Positions 16,401 to 24,925 of a DNA stretch of 64,000 bases are shown piece by piece. This DNA is from Kaistia soli DSM 19436 (lineage in GTDB: Bacteria; Pseudomonadota; Alphaproteobacteria; Rhizobiales; Kaistiaceae): positions 186,001 through 250,000 of the forward strand of contig NZ_FQUP01000003.1 in assembly GCF_900129325.1 (NCBI RefSeq), in the 5' to 3' direction. The notes beneath the pieces were generated by a model. It was not told where the DNA came from, searched no databases, and saw only the letters and a program-made list of their open reading frames with translations. Position 1 is the first letter of the stretch. The number at the start of each line of letters is the position of its first letter. Made by a program: the position numbers and the translations under genes.

Positions 16401-17321
16401 ATGTCTACCGAAACCCTGACGGCCGGCCGGCATCGCCGCGCCCCGCTCTGGGGCGGTCGCTTTCAGGAACTCGGTATGCTGCTGCCATCTCTGGCACTCA
16501 TCGCCGCGTTCCTGCTGCTGCCGTTCCTCTCGTCCTTTCGCATCGCGCTCACCAATGAGCGGCTGATCCCGCGTCCGGTCCCCGCCCGCTTCGTCGGCCT
16601 CGACAATTTCCAGAAAGTCCTGACGGACCATGATTTCTGGCAGGCGCTGTGGAATGTCGCCCGCTTCACCGTGATGGTGCTGCCGGTGCAATGCGGCTTC
16701 GCGCTCGCCATCGCCCTGCTTCTGAACCAGAAGCTGCCGTTCCGCAATTTCTTCCGCGGCCTGTTCTTCCTGCCGGCGATCACGTCGATGGTGGTCGTGT
16801 GCGTGATCTGGGCAACGCTGTTCCAATATCCGACCGGCCCGTTCAACCAGATCCTCGGTGTCGTCTCGTTCGGCATGGCGCAGCCGATCGACTGGCTCGG
16901 CGATCCCGCCTGGTCGATGCCGGCCATCGTGCTGCTCTCGGCTTGGCAGGCCTATGGCTTCCAGATGATCGTCTATCTCGCAGGCCTGCAGGGCATCTCG
17001 GATTCGCTTTACGAGGCGGCATCGCTGGATGGCGCCAATCGCTGGCAGAAGTTCTGGCATGTCACGATGCCGTCTCTGCGGCAGACGCATGTCTTCGTGC
17101 TGATCATCACGACGATCCAGGCCTTCAAGCTGTTCACGCAGGTGAACATCCTGACCCAGGGAGGACCGCGCGGCACGACGGAAACGCTCGTGCACTACAT
17201 GTTCTCCGCCGGCTTCGTGAATCAGCGGCTGGGTCTCGCCTCCGCCGTTGCCATCATCCTGTTTTTCATCGTGCTGGCCGTCTCGCTCGTGCAGCGCCTG
17301 GTGGTGAGGGACCGCAAATGA
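16401..17321 (+). CDS. Sugar ABC transporter permease (MalF type)
   Basis: Inner-membrane permease of 306 residues with six predicted helices. The EAA loop that contacts the ATPase is clear near residue 205 (YEAASLDGANRWQKFWHVTMP). The N-terminal 28 residues are cytosolic. It pairs with the second permease, whose start codon overlaps its stop (ATGA). Family 1 sugar importer; substrate inferred from the adjoining GH32 gene. No ATPase gene lies in the operon, so a shared MsiK/UgpC-type ATPase encoded elsewhere must energise it. Confidence 0.92.
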   Translation: MSTETLTAGRHRRAPLWGGRFQELGMLLPSLALIAAFLLLPFLSSFRIALTNERLIPRPVPARFVGLDNFQKVLTDHDFWQALWNVARFTVMVLPVQCGFALAIALLLNQKLPFRNFFRGLFFLPAITSMVVVCVIWATLFQYPTGPFNQILGVVSFGMAQPIDWLGDPAWSMPAIVLLSAWQAYGFQMIVYLAGLQGISDSLYEAASLDGANRWQKFWHVTMPSLRQTHVFVLIITTIQAFKLFTQVNILTQGGPRGTTETLVHYMFSAGFVNQRLGLASAVAIILFFIVLAVSLVQRLVVRDRK

Positions 17322-18208
17322 CCGTCATCTCGGAACCCCTCTCGCCGCCTCGGCGGACCGCCTCCGAGCCGCGCGATATTGGCGGCATCATCAAGCTGGT
17401 TGCCGTCTCGATCATCGCGCTGGTCATCGTCTCGCCGCTGATCGTGCTCGTCGTCGGCAGCCTCAAGGCCGACCGTTTCCAGATCCTCGCCGACATGGGA
17501 ACGTTCCGCGCCTTCTGGGTCGAGAACCCGACGTTGCAGAATTTCCGCGACATGTGGGTCTTTTCGGGCGCCCTGCCCTTCGGCCGCTACCTGCTGAATT
17601 CGCTGGTCATCCTGTTCTGCACGGTGATCGGCGGCGTGTTCCTCAATTCCATGGCCGCCTTCGTGCTGGCCTGGGGGCGGCTGCCGGGGCGTGCGGTCAT
17701 TCTTGCCGCCCTCGTCGCGCTCTATATAGTGCCGCAGGAATCGATCGTCCTGCCGCTCTTGACGATCATCAACAGGATCGGCCTGTCCGACAGCTTTGCG
17801 GCGCAGATCCTGCCCTTCATGGCGAGCCCGCTCTACATCTTCCTCATCTACCAGTTCTTCATCCAGATCCCGCGCGACATCTATGATGCCGCGACGGTCG
17901 ACGGCGCCGGGCCCTTCCGCATCTACTGGTCCGTCTTCCTGCCGATCAGCCTGCCGGTCCTCGCCACGGTCGCCATCCTGCTCGGGATCGAGACCTGGAA
18001 CCAGTATCTGTGGCCGCTGATGGTGACGCAGACCGACTATGCGCGGCCGATCTCGGTGGGCATCGCCTCGTTCTTCGGGACCGGCACCGTCTACTGGAAC
18101 AACGCCATGGCAGCCTCGGTGATGATGATGATCCCGGTGCTCATCTTCTACCTCGCCTTCCAGAGATGGTTCGTCAGTTCGTTCATCTCCTCCGCCGTCA
18201 AAGGCTGA
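17318..18208 (+). CDS. Sugar ABC transporter permease (MalG type)
   Basis: Second permease of the importer, 296 residues. I start at the ATG at 17318, which overlaps the previous stop; the frame is open further upstream but only inside the first permease. After a cytosolic N-terminus come six helices, with the EAA loop near residue 190 (IYDAATVDGAGPFRIYWSVFLP) and the conserved C-terminal end RWFVSSFISSAVKG. The typical SYAFARLRF-like block is represented by MAAFVLAWGRLPGR. It forms the heterodimeric channel with the MalF-type partner. Confidence 0.92.
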   Translation: MTVISEPLSPPRRTASEPRDIGGIIKLVAVSIIALVIVSPLIVLVVGSLKADRFQILADMGTFRAFWVENPTLQNFRDMWVFSGALPFGRYLLNSLVILFCTVIGGVFLNSMAAFVLAWGRLPGRAVILAALVALYIVPQESIVLPLLTIINRIGLSDSFAAQILPFMASPLYIFLIYQFFIQIPRDIYDAATVDGAGPFRIYWSVFLPISLPVLATVAILLGIETWNQYLWPLMVTQTDYARPISVGIASFFGTGTVYWNNAMAASVMMMIPVLIFYLAFQRWFVSSFISSAVKG

Positions 18209-18230
18209 AACGCCCGTCAGGATTTCCATC

Positions 18231-19901
18231 ATGAAGATCGACTTTGCCCTCAATGCGGGCGAGACGCTGCACGTTTTCCTGAAGCCGGTCGGGGCAGCGC
18301 GCGAATCCGTGGCGAACCTTGTCACCGCGGACGGGGCGTCGCGCGAACTCCGCGGTCCTGCCTCGGACGACTTCACCCGAGCTGAAGCGGAGGGGCTGAC
18401 AGCAGGCCCGGCTTCGCTGACATGCGACGCCGCAACGACCGCACTCTCGCTGGTTTATGCCTTCGACCCCGCGTCGGTGCTCACCTCGGGCATCCGCACG
18501 CTGTTTACGACGGATCGGAACCGGGCCAACACAGCCCGTCATCTGTTGCATCTCGCGCCGCCCTTCGGATGGATGAACGATCCGAACGGGCTGTCTCGGG
18601 CGGGTGGGCTCACGCATCTGTTCTACCAGCACTATCCGCACAGCCATCGCTGGAACACCATGCATTGGGGCCATGCCGTCTCACAGAACGGCATCGACTG
18701 GACCCATCAGCCGATCATGGTGATGCCGAGGCCGGAACTGCTCGCCTCGGACGAGAAGGTCGGGGGCGTGTTCTCCGGCTCCGCCATCAATCTGCCGGAT
18801 GGCGGCCTGCGCATTTACTACACCGACCGCGAGGACGATCGCCTGCCGAACTGGGAATGGCAGATGACGGCGGTGACGGAGGATCTCGTCACCGTCGGGC
18901 CGTCTTCACCTGTCGTCAGCGCGACTCCGGCCTTACCCGGCTTTGGCAAGAATTTCCGGGATCCCTATGTCTTCAAGGGGCCGGACGGTCTCTGGAAGAT
19001 GCTGCTCGGCGGCGGCACCGAGACTGCAGCCGTCGTGCTGCTTTATGAGACGAGCGATCCGCAGGGTGTTGCCGACTGGCGTTTCGTCGGCGTTGTGCAT
19101 GAAGAACCGACGACGCAGAAGCTCCCGGCCGAATGTCCTTGCATGGTGGCGCTCGATGGCGAGGGCGAAGGGCTACACGTGCTCATCCTCGGCCTGCTTG
19201 GTTCACGCGACGAAGTCAGCCGCCGCCGCAACATCACCGTCGCGATGGTCGGCCGCTTCGATGGCAAGACCTTCGAACCCCTGGAGCGCTTCGAGCTCGA
19301 TTATGGCACCGACGCCTATGCCTTTCAGGGCATTGCCGGCGACGATGGCCCGTTCGGCTATGCCTGGGCGGCCAACTGGACCGACGTCTTCAAGGAACGC
19401 GACTTCCCGAGCGCCATGACCTTCCCGCGCCGGCTGGTCTGGAAAAACGGCACGCTCTCGACGCCGCCGCTTGAAACGGTCGAGGCGCTGCGCCTGCCGG
19501 CATCTCCCGTCGCGATCGAGCCCACGTCGCCGCCCGTCGCTTTGCGGGACGGGCTCGGCGAGATCGAAATCGAGATCGGCGCCAAGGGCGAGCCTTTTGA
19601 GCTGGCATTCGCGCATCCGGCCTTCGGCCTGTCGCTCGGCTTCGATGGCAAGGTGCTCGAGCTGCACTTCAAGCCGCCGGGCACGCGGCCCTCGCCGCGC
19701 TACTTCATCGAGAATATTGCACCCGAGAAGCTCAGGATCTTCGTCGATGTCGGGTTGATCGAGATCTATGTCGACGATGGCCGCTGGTGCATCACCAAGC
19801 GGATCGACAGCGACGAGCCAATCAGCTCGGTGAGCCTCGCCGCAGCGCCCGGTATCATCGCCGCCGCGTCGTTGCGCGCTCTGCGTCCGCAAGGCGCCTG
19901 A
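18231..19901 (+). CDS. Glycoside hydrolase family 32 (sucrose/fructan hydrolase), cytoplasmic
   Basis: Hydrolyses beta-fructofuranosyl bonds in sucrose or fructooligosaccharides. All three GH32 catalytic motifs are present: nucleophile Asp117 in WMNDPNG, transition-state Asp244 in FRDPY, and acid/base Glu301 in AECP. A beta-sandwich domain fills the C-terminal 170 residues. There is no signal peptide, so the sugar is cut after import by the ABC system. The first 100 residues before the five-blade propeller form an extra N-terminal segment longer than in most sucrose-6-phosphate hydrolases (556 against about 480-500). Last gene of the LacI-controlled operon. No phosphotransferase gene is nearby, so the substrate is probably not phosphorylated. 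Confidence 0.92.
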   Translation: MKIDFALNAGETLHVFLKPVGAARESVANLVTADGASRELRGPASDDFTRAEAEGLTAGPASLTCDAATTALSLVYAFDPASVLTSGIRTLFTTDRNRANTARHLLHLAPPFGWMNDPNGLSRAGGLTHLFYQHYPHSHRWNTMHWGHAVSQNGIDWTHQPIMVMPRPELLASDEKVGGVFSGSAINLPDGGLRIYYTDREDDRLPNWEWQMTAVTEDLVTVGPSSPVVSATPALPGFGKNFRDPYVFKGPDGLWKMLLGGGTETAAVVLLYETSDPQGVADWRFVGVVHEEPTTQKLPAECPCMVALDGEGEGLHVLILGLLGSRDEVSRRRNITVAMVGRFDGKTFEPLERFELDYGTDAYAFQGIAGDDGPFGYAWAANWTDVFKERDFPSAMTFPRRLVWKNGTLSTPPLETVEALRLPASPVAIEPTSPPVALRDGLGEIEIEIGAKGEPFELAFAHPAFGLSLGFDGKVLELHFKPPGTRPSPRYFIENIAPEKLRIFVDVGLIEIYVDDGRWCITKRIDSDEPISSVSLAAAPGIIAAASLRALRPQGA

Positions 19902-19919
19902 CGGCGCTCCGACCAGCAA

Positions 19920-20393
19920 TCACGCGATGATGGTCGCCGCCAATGCTTCGGCGGCCATCAGCAGATCGGCGGGCGAGAGGCGGATCTGCAGTCCACGCTG
20001 GCCGCCATTCACATAGACATAGGTCTCGTCGATCGCGGCGGCTTCGACGACCGTGCGCAACTTGCGCTTCTGTCCGAACGGGCTGACGCCGCCGACCTTG
20101 TAGCCCGTCAGCCGCTCGGCGTCCGGCACCGGCATCATCGCCGCCGACTTGCCGCCGAAGGCGATCGCGACCTTCTTCATGCTGGCCTCGCGATCCGAGG
20201 GAAGCACCAGGCAGACCGGCTTGCCATCGACCTGCGCGATCAGCGTCTTCAGGACGCGATGCGGCGGCTCCCCGATGGCCTCAGCCGCCTGCAATCCGAC
20301 GCGCTCGGCGCCCGGATCATAGTCATAGGTCACGAGTTCGAAGGCGACGCCGAGCTTGCGGAGCGCGAGAGTCGCGGGGGTCGTCTGGGCCAT
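19920..20393 (-). CDS. ybaK: Cys-tRNA(Pro)/Cys-tRNA(Cys) deacylase, YbaK/EbsC family
   Basis: Editing enzyme of 157 residues that hydrolyses mischarged Cys-tRNA(Pro). The YbaK-specific sequence is seen: TPATLALRKLGVAFELVTYDYDPG at the start, VLKTLIAQVDGKPVCLVLP with the catalytic Lys region near residue 50, GYKVGGVSPFGQKRKL and a final strand LQIRLSPADL. I chose the ATG at 20393 giving MAQTT; an ATG nine bases upstream is possible. Convergent with the GH32 gene, 18 bases apart, and not functionally tied to it. Confidence 0.9.
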   Translation of the reverse strand: MAQTTPATLALRKLGVAFELVTYDYDPGAERVGLQAAEAIGEPPHRVLKTLIAQVDGKPVCLVLPSDREASMKKVAIAFGGKSAAMMPVPDAERLTGYKVGGVSPFGQKRKLRTVVEAAAIDETYVYVNGGQRGLQIRLSPADLLMAAEALAATIIA

Positions 20394-20475
20394 CCGGAGC
20401 ATTCCACGAAAATGATCGCCCCTTGATGCGGGATGGCAGGCCCTTGCCGCAAGCCCTCTCCGAAGTCGGACGACG

Positions 20476-21426
20476 TCAGAGCGCCTGATCGAGGATCAAT
20501 GCCGCGGCACCGACGAGGCCGGCATTTTCTCCAAGACCGGCCGGAACGACCACGACGTCGCGGAAAGCAGGCATGAGGTTCTCACGCATGACGTGATGAA
20601 TCCGGGCCTCCATCAGGTCGAAGCCGGAGACTACGCCTCCGCCCATGATGACCCGCTCCGGGCTGTAGAGATGAACGAGGCTCGCGAAGCCGCGACCAAG
20701 CAGCCACGCCTCCTCATCGATCAACGCCCGCGCCACGGCGTCACCGTCGCGCGCGGCGGCCACGACATGGCGGGCATCGACATGCCCGTCCCGCGCCAGC
20801 GCGCCGAGAGCGCTTTCCGGATGAGCGATGGCTGCGGCGCGCGCGCGCTTGCCGAGCGCAGTCCCCGAGGCATGCGCCTCGAAGCAGCCGACGACGCCGC
20901 AAGGACAGCGCGGGCCATCTGGCGTCATCGTGAAATGGCCAACATGGCCGGCCATGCCACGCCGCCCATGCAGCACGCGGCCATCGGCGATGACGCCGCC
21001 GCCGATCCCCGTCGAGACCGTCACATAGACGAGATGGTCGAGCCCCTGCCCCGCACCGTGGCGCCATTCGCCAACCGCCGCGGAGATGCCGTCGTTTTCC
21101 AGCACCACGGTACGGCCGGTTATGTCCCGAAGGCGATCACAGAGTGGGTAGTCATCCCAGCCCGGCAGTGTGGGAATGTGCAGGATAGTACCTGTCTCGC
21201 CGTCCAAAGGCCCGGGCGCCGAGATGCCGATCCCCGCCACCTGCGCATGATCGGCATCCCCCTCGACGCTGGCGATCAGCCGGCGCATCTGGTCCAGCAC
21301 CGCATCGGGTCCACCGACGGCATCGGTCGGTTCGGCCGCGCGTCGCAGCACCTTGGCACCATCGACAAGGGCGGCGCGGAGCTGGGTTCCGCCGAGGTCA
21401 ATGGCGATGGCGAGACGGCCGCTCAT
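20476..21426 (-). CDS. ROK-family sugar kinase
   Basis: Cytosolic sugar kinase of 316 residues. The phosphate-binding IDLGGTQLRAALVDG opens the protein; ENDGISAAVGEWRHGAG holds the catalytic Asp region; the zinc site is the ROK signature CPCGVVGCFEAHASG. There is no N-terminal helix-turn-helix, so it is an enzyme and not a repressor. It is last in a reverse operon with an AlsE-like epimerase and sugar oxidoreductase/isomerase, which suggests phosphorylation of a rare sugar such as allose or allulose; AlsK of E. coli is a ROK kinase. Gap to the next gene is three bases. Confidence 0.9.
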   Translation of the reverse strand: MSGRLAIAIDLGGTQLRAALVDGAKVLRRAAEPTDAVGGPDAVLDQMRRLIASVEGDADHAQVAGIGISAPGPLDGETGTILHIPTLPGWDDYPLCDRLRDITGRTVVLENDGISAAVGEWRHGAGQGLDHLVYVTVSTGIGGGVIADGRVLHGRRGMAGHVGHFTMTPDGPRCPCGVVGCFEAHASGTALGKRARAAAIAHPESALGALARDGHVDARHVVAAARDGDAVARALIDEEAWLLGRGFASLVHLYSPERVIMGGGVVSGFDLMEARIHHVMRENLMPAFRDVVVVPAGLGENAGLVGAAALILDQAL

Positions 21427-21429
21427 GCT

Positions 21430-22137
21430 TCAGCGGGCAAGCGGCAGGCCGTGGACCCAGCCGATGCGCGCCGAAAGATCCGGGGCGCCAAAGGCCAGCG
21501 AGCCCATGACGATTGTCTCGGCGCCGCTAGCTCTCAGATCAGGCACGGTGTTTTCGCGGATGCCGCCATCGGCGGCGAGCCGCAGATCTCCCGTCCGGCC
21601 TGCACCCGCGATCAGCTTCGCAGCCTCGCGCAGGCGAGAGGTCGCGGACGGGTCGAGCCCTTGTCCCTTCACGCCAATTCGCGTTCCCAGCAGCGTCAGG
21701 AGGCTGATGCGGTCGAGATGATCGGCGACGGTGGCGACAGGCGTCTCCAGCTTCAGCACGATGCCCGAGGGCAGGCCGAGCCGGCCGATCAGGTCGAGGC
21801 CGGCGTCGAGATTGCCATTCTCGGCATGAATGCTGATAAGATCGGCGCCGGCTTCCGCGAATTGCTCGATCTGCGCGCCTAGGATTGCGTCCTCGACCAT
21901 CAAATGAACATGCAATGGCTTGGCCGTGACTTTGCGAACAGCAACCAGAAGGTCCGGGAAATAGAGCAGCGCCGGCGAGAAATGTCCGTCGGCGACGTCG
22001 ACATGGTAGATGTCCACGAAGGGATCGACGCGCGCGACATCATCGGCGAGGCGGCCGAGATCAGCCGACCAGAGCGAGAATTCTGCGAGCAGACGGTCTT
22101 TCGGCAGCGCCTCGAACCAGCCGGTTTCGGGTTTCAT
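21430..22137 (-). CDS. Ribulose-phosphate 3-epimerase family, AlsE-like
   Basis: TIM-barrel epimerase of 235 residues. Metal ligands and catalytic acids appear in IYHVDVADGHFSP (His, Asp), LHVHLMVED (His) and the late ADGGI (Asp). The phosphate loop is VKGQGL and not the NPGFGGQ of true Rpe, which together with the operon context points to D-allulose-6-phosphate 3-epimerase (AlsE)-type substrates. The extra N-terminal 15 residues are also AlsE-like. It overlaps the hydrolase gene by four bases. Confidence 0.85.
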   Translation of the reverse strand: MKPETGWFEALPKDRLLAEFSLWSADLGRLADDVARVDPFVDIYHVDVADGHFSPALLYFPDLLVAVRKVTAKPLHVHLMVEDAILGAQIEQFAEAGADLISIHAENGNLDAGLDLIGRLGLPSGIVLKLETPVATVADHLDRISLLTLLGTRIGVKGQGLDPSATSRLREAAKLIAGAGRTGDLRLAADGGIRENTVPDLRASGAETIVMGSLAFGAPDLSARIGWVHGLPLAR

Positions 22138-22943
22138 GTGGACGTCTCCTTCAGGAAATCGGATAGCGCGGCGCGAGCCTCGCGAACATAGGCTTCACGG
22201 CTCACCGCCTTCGGCGTAATGCGGACCAGCGTCGCGGACGGGATCGTCCTGGCCAGCGCCTCGGCATGGGCGAGCGGGTGGATCGCATCCTGCTCATGCG
22301 CAATGATCAGCGTCGGAACGCGGAGGGACGCTACGGCATCGGTGTCGACCCCCGGCCCATCCGAAGAGATACGGATCAGAAGTTCGGAGGTCGTGGCGAT
22401 CGGCATGCGCTGAAAGAAGCCGCGCAGCGAGGCGATGTTATCCGGCACGCGCTCGGCGAGTTCGGCGGCGACGGACGAATTCTCGAAAAGAACCCGCGCC
22501 TCAACGGGCCCGTAATCGCGCAGCAGTTCTCCAACCAGCGCGTTCGGCAGCATATTGGCGGGCGCCAGCTCGGTGAACCAGGCCGGGCGGACGAGAACGA
22601 GACCGGAAACCAGATCGGGCCGTGTGACCGCGAGCCTCAGCGCGATCGCGGCCCCCATCGAGACGCCACCGATGACGACAGGCGGCCTCGCCTCAGCCTC
22701 AATCAGCGCCGCGACATCGTCGGCGAAGGTCGCAATTGAAAAGCGCTGCGCCGGACCAGCCTCGGACAGGCCGTGACCGCGGCATTCCAGCGTCAGGCAC
22801 GACCAGTCGGCAAGCGGCGGAAATAACTCGGCCGGCTGGGCGGCATCGCCGCAGAGACCATGCTGGAACAGCATCGTCCGCCCGGCACCGCTTCGCGCCG
22901 TGGAAAGGGCAAGTCCCTCCCGCTCGAAGCGCCCCCGGATCAT
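22134..22943 (-). CDS. Alpha/beta-fold hydrolase
   Basis: Protein of 269 residues with the alpha/beta hydrolase layout: oxyanion strand TMLFQHGLCGD, then LECRGHGLSEAG, nucleophile Ser in GGVSMGAAIAL near residue 95, acid Asp in IIAHEQDAIHPLAHAEAL near 215, and no obvious late His in the usual place: the C-terminal region reads VRITPKAVSREAYV where a GH motif is expected. This may mean altered activity. Lies between the epimerase and isomerase genes with four-base overlaps on both sides, so it belongs to the sugar pathway, perhaps as a lactonase or esterase that frees the sugar. Confidence 0.82.
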   Translation of the reverse strand: MIRGRFEREGLALSTARSGAGRTMLFQHGLCGDAAQPAELFPPLADWSCLTLECRGHGLSEAGPAQRFSIATFADDVAALIEAEARPPVVIGGVSMGAAIALRLAVTRPDLVSGLVLVRPAWFTELAPANMLPNALVGELLRDYGPVEARVLFENSSVAAELAERVPDNIASLRGFFQRMPIATTSELLIRISSDGPGVDTDAVASLRVPTLIIAHEQDAIHPLAHAEALARTIPSATLVRITPKAVSREAYVREARAALSDFLKETST

Positions 22944-23767
22944 GTCGGAGCGCCTGACGCTTCGAGGAAGGCGGCGACCCGGGCCGCATCGCCGGCCGCA
23001 AGGCCATGTGTGACGAGCGGGCCGTCGAAACCGGCTGCCCGAAGGACGCGAATGAAATGCGGGAAGTCGATGACGCCATCGCCGGCTGTCGCGAAGCTGC
23101 CATCGGCGTGGCGATCCTTGGCGTGGGCCAGCGCGATGCTGTCGCCGAGCCGCGAGACCGCATCCTCGACCAGGGCTTCCCGCTCGGCGGCAGTCGCCGC
23201 CTCGAACAGATTGGCGGGATCGAGCACGATCCTGATGCGCGAGCTCCCGAAATGGTCGATCAGCGTGCGCGCGTTGGCTGCCGAAGAGACGACATTGCCA
23301 AGCTCTGGCTCAACGCCGATCGCGATGTCATGCGCCTCGGCGATCGGCAATAGCAGCTCGAATTCGGCGATCAGATCGTGCCATGCCGCCGGGCTGGCAT
23401 TGTCGGGATGATGGCGCCACTGGTCGGCGGCATCACGGCTGCCGGTGCAGACGGTCAGGAGCCGCGTGCCGATCACCGGCGCGGCAGCGGCGAGCGCGGC
23501 GAAGCTGGAACGGCCTTCCTCGCGAACGGAGAGCGCGGGATGGATCATGTTGTAGGTGGCCGAGAGCGCCGCGATCGCGACGCCGGTGCGCTCCGAGGCA
23601 TCGGCGACCGCACGAGCTGTCGACATGTCGACGGATACCGGCAAGGACGGCAGGCCCGAACAGGCCATATTGTACTGCACAGCCGCATAGCCGGCGTCAC
23701 GCGCGGCCGCGAGCACGGCGTCGGGGGTCGTTCCGGGGAAGGTCTTCGCGAAGATACCGAGTTGCAT
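22940..23767 (-). CDS. Sugar phosphate isomerase/epimerase (xylose-isomerase-like TIM barrel)
   Basis: AP-endonuclease-2/IolE-type TIM barrel of 275 residues. The N-terminus MQLGIFAKTFPGTTPDAVLAAARDAGY fits the family, with metal-site residues in GVEPELGN (Glu), VLDPANLFE (Asp), ALAHAKDR (His) and the C-terminal GPLVTHGL. Relatives isomerise keto sugars or dehydrate inosose. Its start overlaps the stop of the Gfo/Idh gene by one base, and this dehydrogenase plus isomerase pair recurs in inositol and rare-sugar catabolism. Confidence 0.85.
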   Translation of the reverse strand: MQLGIFAKTFPGTTPDAVLAAARDAGYAAVQYNMACSGLPSLPVSVDMSTARAVADASERTGVAIAALSATYNMIHPALSVREEGRSSFAALAAAAPVIGTRLLTVCTGSRDAADQWRHHPDNASPAAWHDLIAEFELLLPIAEAHDIAIGVEPELGNVVSSAANARTLIDHFGSSRIRIVLDPANLFEAATAAEREALVEDAVSRLGDSIALAHAKDRHADGSFATAGDGVIDFPHFIRVLRAAGFDGPLVTHGLAAGDAARVAAFLEASGAPT

Positions 23768-24843
23768 CAGAGCGCTCCGGCCACGTCGGCAAGTTTCACC
23801 GGCTGGCCGGTACGCGCCGATTCCGCGACCGCGACCATGCCGCGCACGCAGGCGACGCCGTCCTCGATATCGGCGCCACGCATCGGCGCGCCGTCGAGGA
23901 TCACCGATGCGAAACCCTCCAGCTGGCGGCGATAGAAGTGGCCGTCAGCGCCGAGCACCCGCGAGGTGGTTCCGGTCGCTTCGTGGAAGATGTCGACGTC
24001 GGAACTCTTGTAGTACCAGGGATTGTAGGTCTTGCCGACGATGCTGCCGCGCTCGCCATAGATCTGGAAGCCCTCGTGCCAGTCCATGCGCACCGGGATC
24101 GTCAGATCGAGATGGCCGAAAGTGCCATTTTCGAAGGCGACATCAACGAACCAGCAATAGGCGTTGAAGCGCTCACGGAAATGCGCGTCGACCTCGACGA
24201 TCGGTCCACCGAAATAGCGGGCCGTATCCAGAAGGTGGCTGCCATGGGCGAGCATGAAATAGCGCCGGAGATCGGCCTTCGGATTGCCTGAGGGCCGCTT
24301 CGAGCCGGCACTTGTCACGATCAGCGGCTGCACTGCGTCGGTCATGGCGTAGCGATGGGTCGAGTCGCAGTACCAGGCCTTCAGCGCGAGCATTTCGCCC
24401 ATTTCGCCGTCGATGAAATCCTTGGCGCTCTCGAGTCCAGCGTCGAAGCGCTTCATATGGCCGACCTGCAGCACCTTGCCTGAAGCCTCGACGGTTGCCT
24501 TCAGAGCCTCGACTTCCTCGACCGTGATGCCGATCGGCTTCTCGGAGAGAACGTGCTTGCCGGCCGCGAGCGCAGCCTTGGCAGCCGGAACATGGAAAGC
24601 GTCGGCCGTCGCGATGATCACCGCATCGAGTTCAGGATCGGCGAGCATGGCATCGTAACTGTCGAACGTCTTTTCCGGCGCATGCATCGCCGCCATCCGG
24701 GCCAGCAGATCCGGCGCGACGTCGCAGATCGCGAACAGATCGGCATTCTTGGCCTTGGTCGCGCTTTCGAAATGCGCCGCTTGAGCAATCTGCCCGCAGC
24801 CGAGCACGCCAACCTTCAGCCGCCGTTCGTTCTTCGCAACCAT
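23767..24843 (-). CDS. Gfo/Idh/MocA family oxidoreductase
   Basis: NAD(P)-dependent sugar or inositol dehydrogenase of 358 residues. The Rossmann part begins with KVGVLGCGQIAQAAHFESA and contains the EKPIGIT block (Lys as catalytic base) near residue 100; the C-terminal dimer domain has the YFMLAHGSHLLDTARYFGG helix with the His of the DxxxH-type active site. First gene of the reverse sugar operon after the regulator; an inverted repeat lies 49-60 bases before its start. Confidence 0.9.
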   Translation of the reverse strand: MVAKNERRLKVGVLGCGQIAQAAHFESATKAKNADLFAICDVAPDLLARMAAMHAPEKTFDSYDAMLADPELDAVIIATADAFHVPAAKAALAAGKHVLSEKPIGITVEEVEALKATVEASGKVLQVGHMKRFDAGLESAKDFIDGEMGEMLALKAWYCDSTHRYAMTDAVQPLIVTSAGSKRPSGNPKADLRRYFMLAHGSHLLDTARYFGGPIVEVDAHFRERFNAYCWFVDVAFENGTFGHLDLTIPVRMDWHEGFQIYGERGSIVGKTYNPWYYKSSDVDIFHEATGTTSRVLGADGHFYRRQLEGFASVILDGAPMRGADIEDGVACVRGMVAVAESARTGQPVKLADVAGAL

Positions 24844-24891
24844 TGCCGTTCCCTCTCGCGCGCCGTCGTTCCGCCTCTTCGATTAATATCT

Positions 24892-24903
24892 TTACTAAAG
24901 TAA
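24892..24903. promoter_or_regulatory. Inverted repeat TTACT-AA-AGTAA before the sugar operon
   Basis: Perfect five-base arms with a two-base spacer in the 82-base gap between the ROK regulator stop and the Gfo/Idh start, in an A+T-rich pocket. Shape and placement suit a ROK-repressor operator at an internal promoter. Confidence 0.45.
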
Positions 24904-24925
24904 CAAATCAAGGACAAGCCGGATG

